Assembly (NCBI RefSeq): GCF_964340395.1
Contig: NC_135561.1
Span: 12,509,961 to 12,573,960, forward strand
Direction of reading: 5' to 3'
Length of the DNA stretch: 64,000 nucleotides
Source of the DNA: Glandiceps talaboti
Taxonomy: Eukaryota > Hemichordata > Enteropneusta > Spengelidae
In this document: positions 17,226 to 31,084 of the stretch, in pieces
How the letters are laid out: every line of letters starts with the position of its first letter
Position numbering within the stretch: position 1 is the first letter of the stretch
The notes under the pieces: model-generated
What the model saw: the letters and a program-made list of their open reading frames with translations, nothing else
Databases searched by the model: none
Told to the model about the DNA's origin: nothing
Made by a program: the position numbers and the translations under genes

Positions 17226-17608
17226 GGGGCTTGAAGACGATGAGAAGGAGGACTTTTTACGAGGTAGATCGTAGACTATCGTAGTCGTGTACACTGATAC
17301 ATATTTTTCTATCTCTCTTTAGATTTCGTTTGGACAAGTTTAAAAACAAGTAGTAACACACATAATGTATGCAGTCAGAACTAGGAAACATCTATATGTT
17401 AAGGGATAGAAGATTCAATCCGATTACACAATAATACCCAATGACGAAATCCTATTAGAAAATGATATATTAAACTTTACTGTCCCATTTGTAATGTTAG
17501 CTTAATCTGTCTTATATTAAAAGAAACGTCATTATGTTTGATGAAGCTCTCACGACCTAAATACTATCCTCTCTGTGCTAGGAGTTTATTTCATTAAAAC
17601 TGTATTAA

Positions 17609-17954
17609 AGTGGCCATATGGATGAGAATTTGGTATTTATTTTGGATTTGTATTTGATAAAACAGCTTCACTATGTTTTTCTACTTGAAAAAATAATGTG
17701 AAATAACATATACTAAGTCTATGTTCATAACTCAATAACCTGCAAAACATTAAACAATGCATAAAATGTTTGTTATCGTACGTACAATAACAAACTTTTT
17801 ACACTTTTTCCACCTTTTTGCAATGTATTGAGTTGCGAACATGGACTTGGTATATATTATTTCACATTATTTTTTCAAGTATAAAAACACAGTGAAGTTG
17901 TTTTATCATATAAAAATCCAAAATAAATACCAAATTCTCATCCATATGGCCACT
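17609..17954. mobile_element. Full-length palindromic MITE flanked by TTAA
   Basis: The element starts AGTGGCCATATGGATGAG and ends with the exact complement of that sequence. Both ends abut TTAA (17605-17608 and 17955-17958). Complementarity continues through nearly the whole length, so a single strand folds into one hairpin of about 345 bases. The TTAA target duplication is typical of piggyBac- and Kolobok-type transposases. Partial relatives lie at 31622 and 40149. Confidence 0.85.
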
Positions 17955-17958
17955 TTAA

Positions 17959-20900
17959 TTAAACTGGTTTCATAAATCGTTATGATTTACCTATGACGTA
18001 ACAACAGATCCAAGGTCAATATGCCATGATGGCCAAGACTAACTCAAAAGACAATGATTGTAACATTGACCGTCCAATCAAATATTCGAATTATTGATCG
18101 ATGAGTAATTCAAAACGGATTGCTTTCGTGACCTTTGTGTGACCTTTACTTATCATAACGGGAAACGGTTATTTTGACTTTCAGCTTACAGCGAGGTAAT
18201 ATTCTATTGTCTTAACATGTCCTGTAACAATAACATTTGAATTCTTTCTATTACAGTGTTTTGTACTTTCATCGATTGAGCCAAACTATATAATCTTTTA
18301 GGGTGTATGTACTTCTTCTTGACAATTTTTAGACATAACATTCTTTTCGAGTCAAAATCTCTTTTGATTTTCTTGACCCTTAGTATTACTGTCGCAAGAT
18401 TTCAAAAATTACCTATATCGTATACCAAGCACAAGCAAAGTTGAAAGGGTTCGGACGGAAAATATAGGATTTATACCCAGGCCATTATACGTCACGACAA
18501 CACACGTCTAATAGGAGTCCAGAAATTTGAAACAGAATGAACACATGATCATCGCGTATGCGTCCTTGTCCTTGGTAACAAAACACTTTTTTTGGTAACA
18601 AAATACCGGAAATCTCAAACAAGTCGATCATGAAAATGCATCCTGTAAGGCCTGATTTTATTTAAGGGATAATCCTAAACACGCCCGGGGAATCGGTTGG
18701 ATACGCTGTTTCTTCACAAGGTTTTAACCATATTATAAGTGGCTAAAATTTGTATAATCTTCGTATGCTAGGGGGTATTAAAATAATCAAATTTCGATTG
18801 ACGTCACACACAAGCTGGTTTCTAGGCAGTAGTAGTAATACTAATAGCTCACTCAGTTACATTCAATATTACGGTTAGTACTTCAGAACCTATTTCTATG
18901 CTTTGCACTGACCCACACCGGCACGTTTTTACACCACGTCCTTGCCCGACATCACTACTTCTACACATTAAAGGAAGTGTCAAGCAACCAACTGTTCTAT
19001 ACATAAATCAACACATTTTTCACGACGTTACTTGTCTAGACACTTTCCACTTTTTCACGTTCTTGAAGCTTTAACGTGCCCACGACACCTGGTTGCCTGG
19101 GCAACGAACCATATGTCGCATTAGATGTACAAACAAATCCGCTTATATTGATACCTAACTTATATAAATCATAAGGTAAACCATGTAGATCACTTAACCT
19201 GTACTACCTTGCATATATTTGTTGACTTAAGTTGTGTGAGAGGAGGACATTGGGTTGCTTTGGAGTCAATAACTTTATGCAGTTTGGAGGTTACCTTCAT
19301 TTCTTATTAGAGAGGTTTAAATGCGCGTTACGTATTTACGTGTGTTCTATACGCCTAGCGTCGTAGTCGAAGCAACCCAGGCGTTCTGTATCAAACGATG
19401 TTACGTCAAAATGGAGGTCTACACGGAACTGTAAATACGTCTTAAGTTTGTGTCATTTTTTTGTATTTTTATATCAAAGTTCGGAAGCATAACTTTAAAC
19501 TAATTGTTCGGTTTTCCGTAAATTTGGGTAGTTGCAGGAAAAGTGGCAAAAAATACCGACAAAATTAGAAAACAAAGTCATGTGTTTGGCCTTCTGGACA
19601 GAGGATGATGTTTACGCGCATTTGCACATTAGAATGTTTTTCACGTTTGTGCTACGCGTAACTAAACACAAATGTATAACGTGTACGCCTGTACGATAAT
19701 GCTCCCTTAGTCGTACGCGTTCTAACGTGTAAACGTTAACCTCTCTGTTGAAACATTTTTGTGTCGTTCAAACTGCTATAACCACTATAACTTATTCAAT
19801 CCTGTCTAGTAACTGATAAATCTCACATCAGAAATCAGGATGTAATAATTATGTAAATGACATGACACAATTTTCTGGTTATCAAAAAAATTAAGAAAAA
19901 GCACGTCACAGCCTCAGGCTAGGTTATATAGAGCCCCCCCCCCCCCACCCCGACATTTCCCTATTCACCAACCTCCGTTATTCTGTCTAGACTCAGTAAA
20001 TACGTTTTCTAAGTACCCTTTTCTCATCCATATGACAAATGGCTAGACCAGGTACTTAGTACTGTCGTGTACACAGACTCTCTGATGCCAGAAAAAAATC
20101 GATAACCATTCGACACCTCTTGCATGGTTTAATTCAATATACACCTGGTCCAGCTAAATGTAAATAAACTGCACACTGTCATATATACATGTAATGATGT
20201 ATTCCAAGTTGGAGATGTCAGACTGCGATATACTAGTACTAAGTTTTATCTTCTACAACCCCTTATCATTTACATCTTCCCTGTGTCATTTCTCTCAAAG
20301 ACAAGTGTTAGAGAAGCACGGACATTTGTGAGTCACAGGCTGTGTGACCGAACTCGAATATGATGGCCCACTGATGGACTAGCAGTGTGTCTAAAGTATC
20401 TAGATACACATAACAATGCCTTAGTAACTCATATAGAGACATGTCGTTTGATTTCTAATCTAGTGACATATGGAAGCTAGAAAGTCAACGACAATTCTCT
20501 CTGCTAGAAAATCGTGAAAAGAAAGACCTTCAATATCCGAGCCATATCTATCATCCCAATACCGGTATTCACTACTATGTCCATAGGAACGACCAAATAA
20601 ATACACCATCTTTAAAGTGGAACTAGTCATTTATTCGTAGATAAAACATCCATCAAAATTAGGGGGGGGGGGATGTTTTTTTCCTCTACGTCATCACCAA
20701 TTTCCCAAGGTAGAGTTTAAGATCGCCAATAGTAGGGCGCCCTCTATGAATTACATGTTCCATTTTCACAGCTGGCTGTGCTGTGCCGCAAACTTCCATG
20801 CAGACAGTAGGCACACACAATTTCAAAGATTGTTGCCATGGCAAAGTTAATAAAAATTCTTTATTTTATTGATAAAACATTTGAAAGTTTGTACATTTTA

Positions 20901-21180
20901 AGACAAAACATAAAGTAAAATCTTTGATGGTGAGATTATGGATAACAAAAAAAAATGAACCAAAAGATGTTCAGTTGTATATATATTTACAAATCATAAA
21001 TTTCTATGGCAACTTTCAAAAGACAACAAGCTGTATTTTTTCAGCGAGGGACAAATATTTGCTAAACGATTGTTGTCATTTCAATCCTTATCCAAATAAC
21101 GTTACGCTTCTTCACAACAAGAAAACTTATACAATAAAGTTATGTGACAGGACCAGGACAAAGGTTAGTCTCACTGCCAG
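17959..21180. other. Gene-poor region
   Basis: There are short open frames only, C and G homopolymers near 19937 and 20662, and no recognisable coding or RNA features. Confidence 0.45.
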
Positions 21181-21345
21181 ACTTGATTTGATTTAATATG
21201 ATTTAATTTGATTTAATATGATTGCCATAGTAACATCCATCCATGGCAAGTAAGGGAGAAAAGCCTTAAAAGCCTATATAATCCCTGTAGTGTTCCAATA
21301 CTGGTCCAAGACAATTTTAAAGTCTTTAACAGTTTCTGCTCCAAT
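21181..21345 (-). pseudogene. 3' remnant of a non-LTR retrotransposon RT ORF
   Basis: Read on the minus strand, a frame gives NLPEHVIGAETVKDFKIVLD, then QYWN and a stop. This matches the conserved C-terminal pattern of CR1/L2-type ORF2 proteins (WNxLPxxVV...SVxxFKxxLDxYW). A short 3' region and repeated ATTAAATC/AAATC units follow at 21183-21222, as at the 3' end of such elements. Upstream the frame is broken, so this is a dead, 5'-truncated fossil. It is a different and older family member than the LINE at 48.8 kb. Confidence 0.7.
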
Positions 21346-21399
21346 GACATGTTCTGGTAAATTGTTGCGTGACACTCATCTCTCTGTAAGGTGCATCGA

Positions 21400-21530
21400 A
21401 GTGCAGTGACTTGTTGTGACAAGCCACTCAATCCTCACGAGCAGTGATGCCGCAGGAAGTGACTTTTTGTGACAAGTCGCTCAATCCTCACGATCCGTCA
21501 CTTGGGCACACTTTGTGTGCCTTACAGAGA
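21400..21530. repeat. Imperfect tandem duplication
   Basis: The segment GTGACTTGTTGTGACAAGCC plus CACTCAATCCTCACGA (from 21404) recurs with a few substitutions from about 21458. It lies upstream (minus sense) of the LINE remnant. Function unknown. Confidence 0.7.
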
Positions 21531-21993
21531 AGAAAGTCATGAAGTCTGACAGCGAGACTAGACAAAAAGTCACCTTACACAAACACAATCCCATTAGACT
21601 CTCAGTTGAGTGAGACAGACTTTTCCATGTGAGAGTGTGAACATGGCTTATTACCATGGAAACGAACATATTGGGTTACAAAAATTATAAAAGGTGTTGA
21701 CAACAGTTATAATTAAAGATATCAACATTGAAATACAATGTGTTTGAGGCAATTAGCATGTTTTTTCCCTTTAAAATAACAATTTCAATCACAGTTATAT
21801 TACCAGACCCCTAGGAATTTCGGAAGAAAATGTTCAGCCAGACATTCTGTACATGTCATATTTTAGTTTGTTTTAGAACACATTGGATGACACATATTAT
21901 TGCACCATTCTTTCATAATTCACCTGATTTACCAATTCATTTATGATATAATCAATGTAGCAGATGGTCATTGTCATTTGTTGCTGTCATCAG

Positions 21994-22053
<60 letters not shown>

Positions 22054-22072
22054 TCGTCGTCATCGTCGTCGT
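21994..22072. repeat. (GTC)n microsatellite, 3' side of TTC32
   Basis: About 25 CGT units lie within 100 bases downstream of the TTC32 stop codon and so probably in its 3' untranslated region. Confidence 0.95.
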
Positions 22073-22085
22073 TCACCAACACCAA

Positions 22086-23852
<1,767 letters not shown>

Positions 23853-23970
23853 TTTGCTCTATCTCCAAGTATAAACCGGTAGAGAACATGCGAACATGTA
23901 CACGTACAACACGAACGTACTTTGCCTAGGATAGGAAGGTTAGGTCAAGCAAGGTCAACTTCTCTCCATC

Positions 23971-23983
23971 GTAGGTGGCGCTC
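23971..23983 (+). promoter_or_regulatory. CTCF-like core motif upstream of TTC32
   Basis: GTAGGTGGCGCTC contains AGGTGGCGC, the core recognised by Drosophila CTCF. It lies about 120 bases upstream of the TTC32 start codon. This is a motif match only. Confidence 0.3.
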
Positions 23984-25179
23984 TTTGGAAAAATACTCTT
24001 CTCATTATTTCTTTTCTATCTATCTGTAATACCAGCTGATCTCCTTACAGAGATTTTCAAGACACAAATTAACAGATACGAGTATATGACGTATATGTGT
24101 GTATATATTCACTTGAAAATAGTGTCAGAAGTTGGCCCAATTTCAATCCGAAGTTCTCTGATTTGTGTTGTCACATCAGTAGAGCCATGAGCTGGACCAA
24201 CTTTTTCTATAGCTCTGCCCAAAAAATGTTTTTTTTCACACTTAAATTTTAATCCTAATCCGAGCAAAGGCATCATCAAAATGTTGGTAAAGAATGCCCC
24301 AGGGCAGGAATTAAATTGTGATATTGCCGGATTGCATGTGTTGTCAATTTTATTACACTGTCTACTCAATGTTCATCACCATTCATCATCAGTAAAAAAG
24401 TTTTCCCTTTCATGGTGCATTTCCAAACCAGATAACCATAAAATGCAGACATGGTATTATTGATAGGAGCCCGAGTGTCCCCACAGCTCATTTGTAATTA
24501 GTGTGTCTCACTGTAGTCACAACACTGGGAAACATGCACAAAATAGATGCACAATGGTCGAAATAACTTCAGCGGGCAATAGTCTGCATGTGTGAGCAAT
24601 ATCACTGGGCAGGCAGTAGACTATTTAAAGATCATGTGATTCAAATCTGACCAAAGAAAGCTTGTATAAGAATGTTGGTGTAATAAATTTGAATATATAT
24701 TGACTTCAAGGAAATTGTGTGAAATCCAACATACCAGTCACCATTGTGTTCTGTAGTCCTTGACACATCAAGGTGTCATACTGTGGGTTACGATGGGAAG
24801 TTAGTCTGTGGAAAGGTAACATTTGCCAGATCCCTTGAATTATTGCATATAAATGAGCAGAAAAATAAGAAGGGTCTAACCCCGAGACTTGAAAATGTTT
24901 GCCAGTCAAGTCTGCGAGCTACGTCATGTCCCTCTCATTACCACTTTATTGCCCTTCCCCATTACTTTATAGCTAGAGATGAGGTCTCTGTTATGAGATC
25001 TAGTTTGTAATGATCCATAAAGGGGACACATCAGTGAACCTCAGTGTTTCACTGCACAGATCACAGATGTCCTATGCTATCATATGCAGAATGTATACAT
25101 GATGTATTTTATTGCAAGGCATCTTAATCTTGTACTGGCTTCTAACTTTATACATGATAACCAATCATTCCTGATCATA

Positions 25180-25455
25180 CATAGCTCACAATTGACCATT
25201 TCCTTTCAGACTACCAAAGGAAAAAGTGGGCTACCCACTTCAGAAATTGGTAGCCCAAGAATGGTGACCAGTAGTCTCATGTGTATGAACTGAAAAGAGT
25301 TTCTCTATTGGAAATAGGTGCATTTTGAAAACATTAAATCATCGCACAATCAGTGGTAGCCTGAGTGGGCTTTCAGCTGCAAATTATGGTAGCCCACGAG
25401 GACTAGACAAAATTGGTAGTCTGTGGACACAGGACTACCATTAATTTCAAGCCGT
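25180..25455. mobile_element. Dispersed GGGCTACC repeat family, copy 1
   Basis: The segment shares long stretches with 44610-44936 and 52818-53092, including GGTAGCCTGAGTGGGCT, AGCTGCAAATTATGGTAGCC and GGACTAC...TTAATTT. Internal GGGCTACC/GGTAGCCC inverted copies suggest a non-autonomous transposon. Confidence 0.75.
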
Positions 25456-25615
25456 CATACCAAAATTTTCTCTCGTTTATAGATATTTCAAAATTTCTTG
25501 TCTAGTAAAAATCTTGTGAAAAATTAGATTTCAACATGATTTCATTTTATACAACAATTACAGGCAAACTCTTTACCAGTATCACATACTTTTCCAGAGA
25601 GGTGAGGGTGAGGGA

Positions 25616-25704
25616 GTCAGACAGTACAAGTTGTTGGTGGCGCTTCGTTCATCTCCACTTCCATGGAACAGAAACTAGCAAAGCACCACCAATGACTGTC
25701 TGAC
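25616..25704. repeat. Short hairpin downstream of RPS25
   Basis: GTCAGACAGT...TTGGTGGCGCTT at 25616-25645 pairs with AAGCACCACCAATGACTGTC at 25681-25704. It lies roughly 60-150 bases beyond the RPS25 poly(A) signal. Confidence 0.6.
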
Positions 25705-25764
25705 AGTCTTGAAGATGAGTGAAAACAGCACACATTCTAACAATTTCAGTCAAAAGGTGAGTTT

Positions 25765-25770
25765 TTTAAT
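25765..25770 (-). terminator. Poly(A) signal ATTAAA of RPS25
   Basis: ATTAAA on the minus strand lies about 50 bases after the RPS25 stop codon, as expected for a short ribosomal-protein 3' UTR. Confidence 0.55.
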
Positions 25771-25820
25771 TATTTTGTAGGCGTTTGTAAAATTACATAT
25801 CACTTGCACAAAGTCCAAAT

Positions 25821-27936
25821 CTAACTGTCTGCCTCCTTGACTGGGTTTCTTGTGTAGATGACCTGTGAATGGTGCTTCACGACCTCTTTGATCAGCCCTG
25901 TTATGAAATATGAAGAAAAAAGATATGATTACTATCATTGAAATTCACTGTAAAAGTACTTTCTTTACGTTATGCTAGACTGTCAAAATAGAATTTGAAG
26001 GTCAATTTATTTGCATGTATGCCCATGGTATTGTGGAGCATGTGGAATTTAAGTGATGGTCAAAACCAAGAAATTGATAGATTGTTATTTATATGACACG
26101 TCTAGGTAGTACAATTCTGTACCAAGTAATGTTGGTTCAGCTACATAGTGTATAAAATAGATGAGCAACCACTTCCGCACAGTACACTTGTACATATTAA
26201 TTACTATGGAAGGCTAATGCTATACATGTCTATGAAATATCTACACACCACAAGTTGCATCGTTGTTGGTTTAGGCACATTCCACAGAATGTCAAAAATT
26301 GGAGTGCCGAGTTGGACAGAAACTGCATATGTTGAATGTTCAATGCTATCTCCATTCATAACAATCAGAGTTCTCACTGCACATGGTTACAGACACACAA
26401 AGCCTAAATAATAATTTCTTAACCTTCACTGACAACTGAATCAAGACAGTCCTGTTAGTAATAACAGAGAGGCTCAAAGTGATATCACTTCGGTGTCCAA
26501 TTCTCAAAAACTATACACATGTGTAAAAGTACATCTATTCTATTCTGTCCAAAATATCTCTGTCCTTGTTTTTTAGGACAAGGCTAAGGTTACACAATAC
26601 ACTGCCATGAACAGGCTAGGTCTTTCAAACATAAATCTGAACAGAAGGAAATGACATGTAGTTACCTTTCCTGAGAAGCTCTTTGAGGGCAGCTCTTGCA
26701 AGAGATCCCCTGACCTTTAACCTTTCAGACACTACAGATGGTGTAATCAATTTGTAACTAGGAACTTCCTTCATCATTTTATCATATGTAGCTTTGTCAA
26801 ACAACACCAAGTTATTCAACTTGTCACGTACTTTGCCTTTGGACCATTTCTGAAACAAACAAGTAGTGTGTATGTTTGATTAATTTTCACTAAAAACAAT
26901 ACTGGGTATACTAGTGAAGGCAGGCTAGTCCTATTCATGTACCTGGCAATGTTTTCTATCATCACTATCCTCTCCACATATAGTCAAAGTGACAAATTTC
27001 ACCGAAAATCTGATTAATCTGCCTGCTGGGGGCAATGGTGAACAGCATATGTCAGTAGTAATCCATCATAAATTTTGTTGTGGGTCAAATTGATAAACGC
27101 CATGTTTTCTTGTGAGTCACCACACAGTAAGGGATAGGGGAACATCAACAATTTTGGAGGGTCACAAGAGATTGGTGTGTGTGTCAGAGACACATATTAC
27201 CCTCAAGGACACACTACTAGTGGTGGGGTGGGTATAACTAGCAGTAATATTGATTAGCATTCATATCAAGAAAGTGTCAAGTTGTAAGTGCGAGTGTGGA
27301 TCAGAGTATGAAGTTGTTATAAGTGATACAAAAACTGTTCCAAGAGTTGCAAAAACACACCTTGCAGCCTAATCAACTCTCTGACAAGACCCTGAAATAT
27401 CAGTTACTAATAGTGAGAATTCTCGGTTTATTTTTAATATTTTCTGATAGTTGTTTACTCATGTAGTAAGAGCCACATCTGTCATCGGAAGGTTGTCAAA
27501 CAAAAGCCAATGAGGATAGTACCTCAAGCTGTTGTCACTACCTTTTGGTGCTATGTAATCAGTTGTGGCTTTTAAAGTTAGCAGTATTGCTTGAGGGTCT
27601 GGCAGCTAGACTAATTGCCTACGATAACAATCACTAGTGTTATAGCGTTTGTGTATAAAATGTAGAAACTGTAACACTTCCGCACCTGACCAATTTCAGC
27701 ACTACTTTGGACATTTCAACACCATTACCCAAGATGTTTTGGCACCACTCCCCATGACAAATCGCACTGCTAATTAAATGCTGTGGTCCTTCTTTCATAA
27801 ACTAACCCTAACACACTCTGGTACAATGCTGAAACGTTTAGGGTAGTCTAGGCTGCAAGTCAGGTGCCCAAACGACCAGTTATCGAAACTGTAATTTTCT
27901 AATCTCACAATTCCAAACACAACTGTAGTATTCCAG

Positions 27937-27967
<31 letters not shown>

Positions 27968-28657
27968 TTGATTACCTAAACTTTGAGGTCTTACCTTCTT
28001 TTTAGCCTTGCCACCTTGTGACTTTGGCTTATCAGTCTTCTTTTTAGATTGCTGCTGTTTTTGTTGCTGTTTTGGAGGCTGAAAAAAAGATACAATTTTG
28101 TACAATTAGTGTTTTTTGTGATGGGTGATAAACAGGTAAAATCTACCTGTATTTTACAAACACTTTAAACAGGATTTCCAAAATCATGAAAAAATCTAGG
28201 TGATAAGCAACATTTCTTTGATGACCGCATGTCATATTCTGAGATTATTCACAACAACACAGGGCTAAGCACAGGACTGATCACATTCAGGCTCTCATTT
28301 CGTTTGTATTTCTATAGCTTTGACTGAAAGACTTGATTAATACATGGTAATAATGGTGACACTCTTGTCAAATAAACCCAGTGGGACTTCTTCTAAAGTT
28401 ATGCAACAAACATGACTGTCATTCAATAACACGAGTGTGTAGGACATGCATGGGGTGACGGCCATCTTGTAAAAAACGTGTGAACGGGCGCCGTGAAGTT
28501 ACAGCAGTTTAAAACATTTTTATTGAATTTTACTCATTCTGATAATGACCGTAGTTTATATATATAACAAGGAAGACAGACCACGACACACGATTTGGTA
28601 TTTCATTATCATTCATACGAAATAACGTTATTTCAATGGCGTCTCTTCACTCACCAT
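25821..28657 (-). CDS. RPS25: 40S ribosomal protein S25 (eS25), four exons
   Basis: Coding exons on the minus strand are 28655-28657 (the ATG alone), 27995-28078, 26666-26849 and 25821-25897. All have GT-AG introns, and the phases join to 115 residues plus stop. The start codon is the last three bases of exon 1 (ATG|GTGAGT), a common layout in ribosomal protein genes. The protein begins [14 protein letters not shown], a basic N-terminal tail. The winged-helix body of the family follows: [64 protein letters not shown]. Human RPS25 is 125 residues, and the difference is in the tails. The protein sits in the 40S head and helps IRES-driven initiation (family knowledge). A (CAT)n repeat lies in intron 2. 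No snoRNA with paired C and D boxes was seen in the introns. Confidence 0.97.
27936..27968. repeat. (CAT)n microsatellite in RPS25 intron 2
   Basis: About ten ATC units lie within 30 bases of the exon 2 donor site. Confidence 0.95.
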
Positions 28658-28680
28658 GTTGCTTGTGCAAGTCCCCGATC

Positions 28681-28690
28681 GAAAGGGAGA
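28681..28690 (-). promoter_or_regulatory. Candidate 5' TOP tract of RPS25
   Basis: On the minus strand the pyrimidine run TCTCCCTTTC lies 24-33 bases upstream of the RPS25 ATG. Ribosomal protein mRNAs usually begin at a C inside such a tract (5' terminal oligopyrimidine, the mTOR-LARP1 translational control element). The exact start site cannot be seen. Confidence 0.5.
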
Positions 28691-28949
28691 CACGCTGTAG
28701 TTCAAAGTATGAAACCCTGTAGCAGGCTCGTTCACCTGAAATATTTTAAAAACTAATTCGAACCAATATTTAAATATAAATCATTTTAAGAATACTATCA
28801 TACCTTTCGAAGCAGATTTTAAATATATTTTCAAACAAGTTATTAAATTATATATATATAATTAAATACAAGATCTAAGAATTGATATATTTTCGCCTGA
28901 AATTGATATGACCTGCTAGGTCAAAGTTTAAAGGGGACGTGTGTTCAGC
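28691..28949. promoter_or_regulatory. Head-to-head promoter region of RPS25 and MTERF4
   Basis: The interval separates the RPS25 pyrimidine tract (minus) from the probable first exon of MTERF4 (plus). It has no TATA box in an obvious position, which fits a housekeeping promoter driving both directions. Confidence 0.5.
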
Positions 28950-29018
28950 ATGGCGCTGTTTACATATTTACGTTGTACATATTTTGAACTGCACGAAACT
29001 GCCGGTGTAACTCTGTGA
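28950..29018 (+). promoter_or_regulatory. Upstream open reading frame in probable MTERF4 exon 1
   Basis: ATGGCG in a good initiation context (AGCATGG) opens a 22-codon frame, MALFTYLRCTYFELHETAGV plus TL, then TGA. A splice donor, GAG|GTATGT, follows at 29022/29023. If exon 1 begins upstream, this uORF would precede the MTERF4 start, which lies in exon 2. It cannot be a coding first exon, because its stop lies before the donor. Confidence 0.35.
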
Positions 29019-29404
29019 GGAGGTATGTGTGTATGCATGGAAACTGTGTTGATTTTGTATTATATCCTCTGTGTTAATGGGGGACGTCTTACCGTAACTA
29101 ACACGCTGAAATGAAAAGTGCCTTGCTTAACTTTTTAAGCAAACATGAACATCTTTACGATGGACACAAACTTCAAAGTTCCATGCAATGACATCTTTGA
29201 CAAGTAATGTGATAAATTATGGATCATGCAAATTTCATACAAATACAAATGCACGGTTGGATTACATCGCATTCATTCATGTGCATATTGTTGGTGTTAA
29301 CACTGCATTACAAAATCAACCGAATGTGCATTTGTATTTCTATAAAATTTGTAGTTTTGATGAATATATGTATTAATGTAATAATATTAATACATGTACA
29401 GTAT

Positions 29405-29608
29405 AACAGAACACTGATGCTAGTGTGCAGGGTACAGTACTTTGGGTATTTGCATTCATCGATTCATCCATGGATCTATTATTGAGATAGATCTATAATT
29501 CATCCAAGTAGGGTTTTCTGATGCACTTTCACATGCAATATGTTCATGAGTTTGATCATAGATTGCCCCAAGTACACCACACTAGCATTCATGTCACAAG
29601 GTTCTGTC
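29405..29608. mobile_element. Palindromic MITE family, copy 1 (diverged), in MTERF4 intron 1
   Basis: ACAGAACACTGATGCTAGTG with GTACTTTGGG at the left pairs with CCCCAAGTAC...CACTAGCATTCATGTC...GTTCTGT at the right. The same ends recur at 39.4, 39.9, 58.6 and 61.5 kb. Confidence 0.6.
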
Positions 29609-29813
29609 ACATCATCCATTTCAAGGCACACATTATAACAGATATCAACCTGTATGAGGTATGTGTATATGTGAATTTTGTGATAAAAGCAGTGTCACAT
29701 AGAAATACAATATTGTTAACCACCATTGTATATATTTCACTGTGACCAGCGATTTGATGCGATACTAAGTTTTTTCCATTGTTCATCATTACAGAGTTCA
29801 CACATTGTTCAAA

Positions 29814-30938
29814 ATGTTTGGACAAATCTCACCGTACTTACCTCACATTCTAAGACTGACTGCAAGGGTGTCGGTATCAAGTCCGCAGAGAAAGCATTCT
29901 ACAGTCTCCTTGGCAGCCATCCACAGATATGTATGGATAAGGCATGAAATAAGAAGCTGTGGTCGATTCAGTTGTTGCTTCAAAGAACAGAGAACATGGA
30001 AGATGCCAGCAGGTTGTAAATCAGTCAACATCTCTCCGTGTCTTATGTCATCAACATTCAGAGACAACAAACAGAAACATAACCAACCAACGCAGGATCA
30101 CCGCCTCCAAGGAATGAGCATGAAAGTTGATTGTGTAACAGCTGATGATGCTAAGGGACAGCTTGAACATTTCTTACCACAAAGATTACTTCAACTCGGT
30201 CTAGATAAAAGACAGGTACATCGACTAATCTCGGATAGTCCTAACATTCTTAAAATTTCAAAGCAGAAACTAGAAGATAGTCTGACATTCTTGTTTGATC
30301 TCAACTTTGAACCCAATGACTTGTACAGGATTTTATCACTAGAGCCCGATATTCTGAAAACAGATGTAAACCGACTGAACAGTCGTATCAAACAGTTCAG
30401 AAAGTTAGGTGTACAAGAAGGGAGACTGCAGAAAATGATTGCTTCATGTCCCGAGTGTCTGTTGTTGTCAGTCAAACAATTTAACTTAGTCATTCTGACT
30501 TTGAAAGACAGGTGTACTTTTACCAGTGAGCACGTCAAAAAAATTGTGCAGTCGTCTCCCTCTGTGTTGAAAGAAGACCCAGAGAAGATCGTGAAGAAGT
30601 TACATTATGTCTATTTTGATATGAATCTGAAAAATCTGGATCAAATTGTGAATGCCAGATTATTTAAACACAATATCTATCACGTAAGGAGACGGCATAT
30701 TTTTCTTGAACGGTTGGGGTTGTACGAGAAACCTGATAAGAATGGACAGACCAGGACTCGTAATCCATCTCTCAGAGCCATCATTGACTTTCCATCACAG
30801 CGGTTTGCTAAAACTGTTGCCAAGTCGACCGTTGAGGATTATGAAATGTTTGTCAAGAGTTTAAAGAAAGAAGATAGTCTTGATGATAGTGGCAGGCATG
30901 ATGATGTTGATGATGATGATAGCGATGATGATGATAGC

Positions 30939-31002
<64 letters not shown>

Positions 31003-31022
31003 ATCGATCTAATGTCAAGTGA
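29814..31022 (+). CDS. MTERF4: Mitochondrial transcription termination factor 4 (mTERF domain-containing 2)
   Basis: A 402-residue frame starts at the first ATG after a clear acceptor (polypyrimidine, then CAG/A, at about 29794). The exon is therefore the second, after a non-coding exon ending at about 29022. Residues 1-60 are rich in Arg and Ser and lack acids, as in a mitochondrial targeting sequence. Residues about 115-310 carry mTERF repeats, with the family-typical SPNILK, EPDILK, CPECLLLS and SPSVLKEDPEKI motifs. RRRHIFLERLGLYEKPDK is the specific match to human MTERF4 (RHIYLERLGRYQTPDK). The last 40 residues are almost all Asp, encoded by a GAT repeat; human MTERF4 also ends in an acidic tail. 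MTERF4 brings the rRNA methyltransferase NSUN4 to the mitochondrial large ribosomal subunit (family knowledge). Confidence 0.93.
30895..31003 (+). repeat. (GAT)n repeat coding the MTERF4 acidic tail
   Basis: Near-uninterrupted GAT codons, with two AGC interruptions early on, encode the poly-Asp C-terminus. The repeat is in frame and translated. Confidence 0.9.
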
Positions 31023-31084
31023 ATGAATATTTAGTAAAAGTGAACCTGCTTCAGTTAAACAGAGCAAAGGCAAATACAGACAAA

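Noticed and set aside
16907-17294. Open frames on both strands over GAT/GAC/GGT repeats
   Set aside because: Low-complexity translation of a trinucleotide tract without flanking coding signal.
26148-26411. 87-codon plus-strand frame in RPS25 intron 3
   Set aside because: It lies inside an intron of a well-supported gene on the other strand and has no recognisable domain.
26961-26967. C-box-like GTGATGA on the minus strand in RPS25 intron 2, possible C/D snoRNA
   Set aside because: No D box (CTGA) lies within a usable distance downstream on the same strand.
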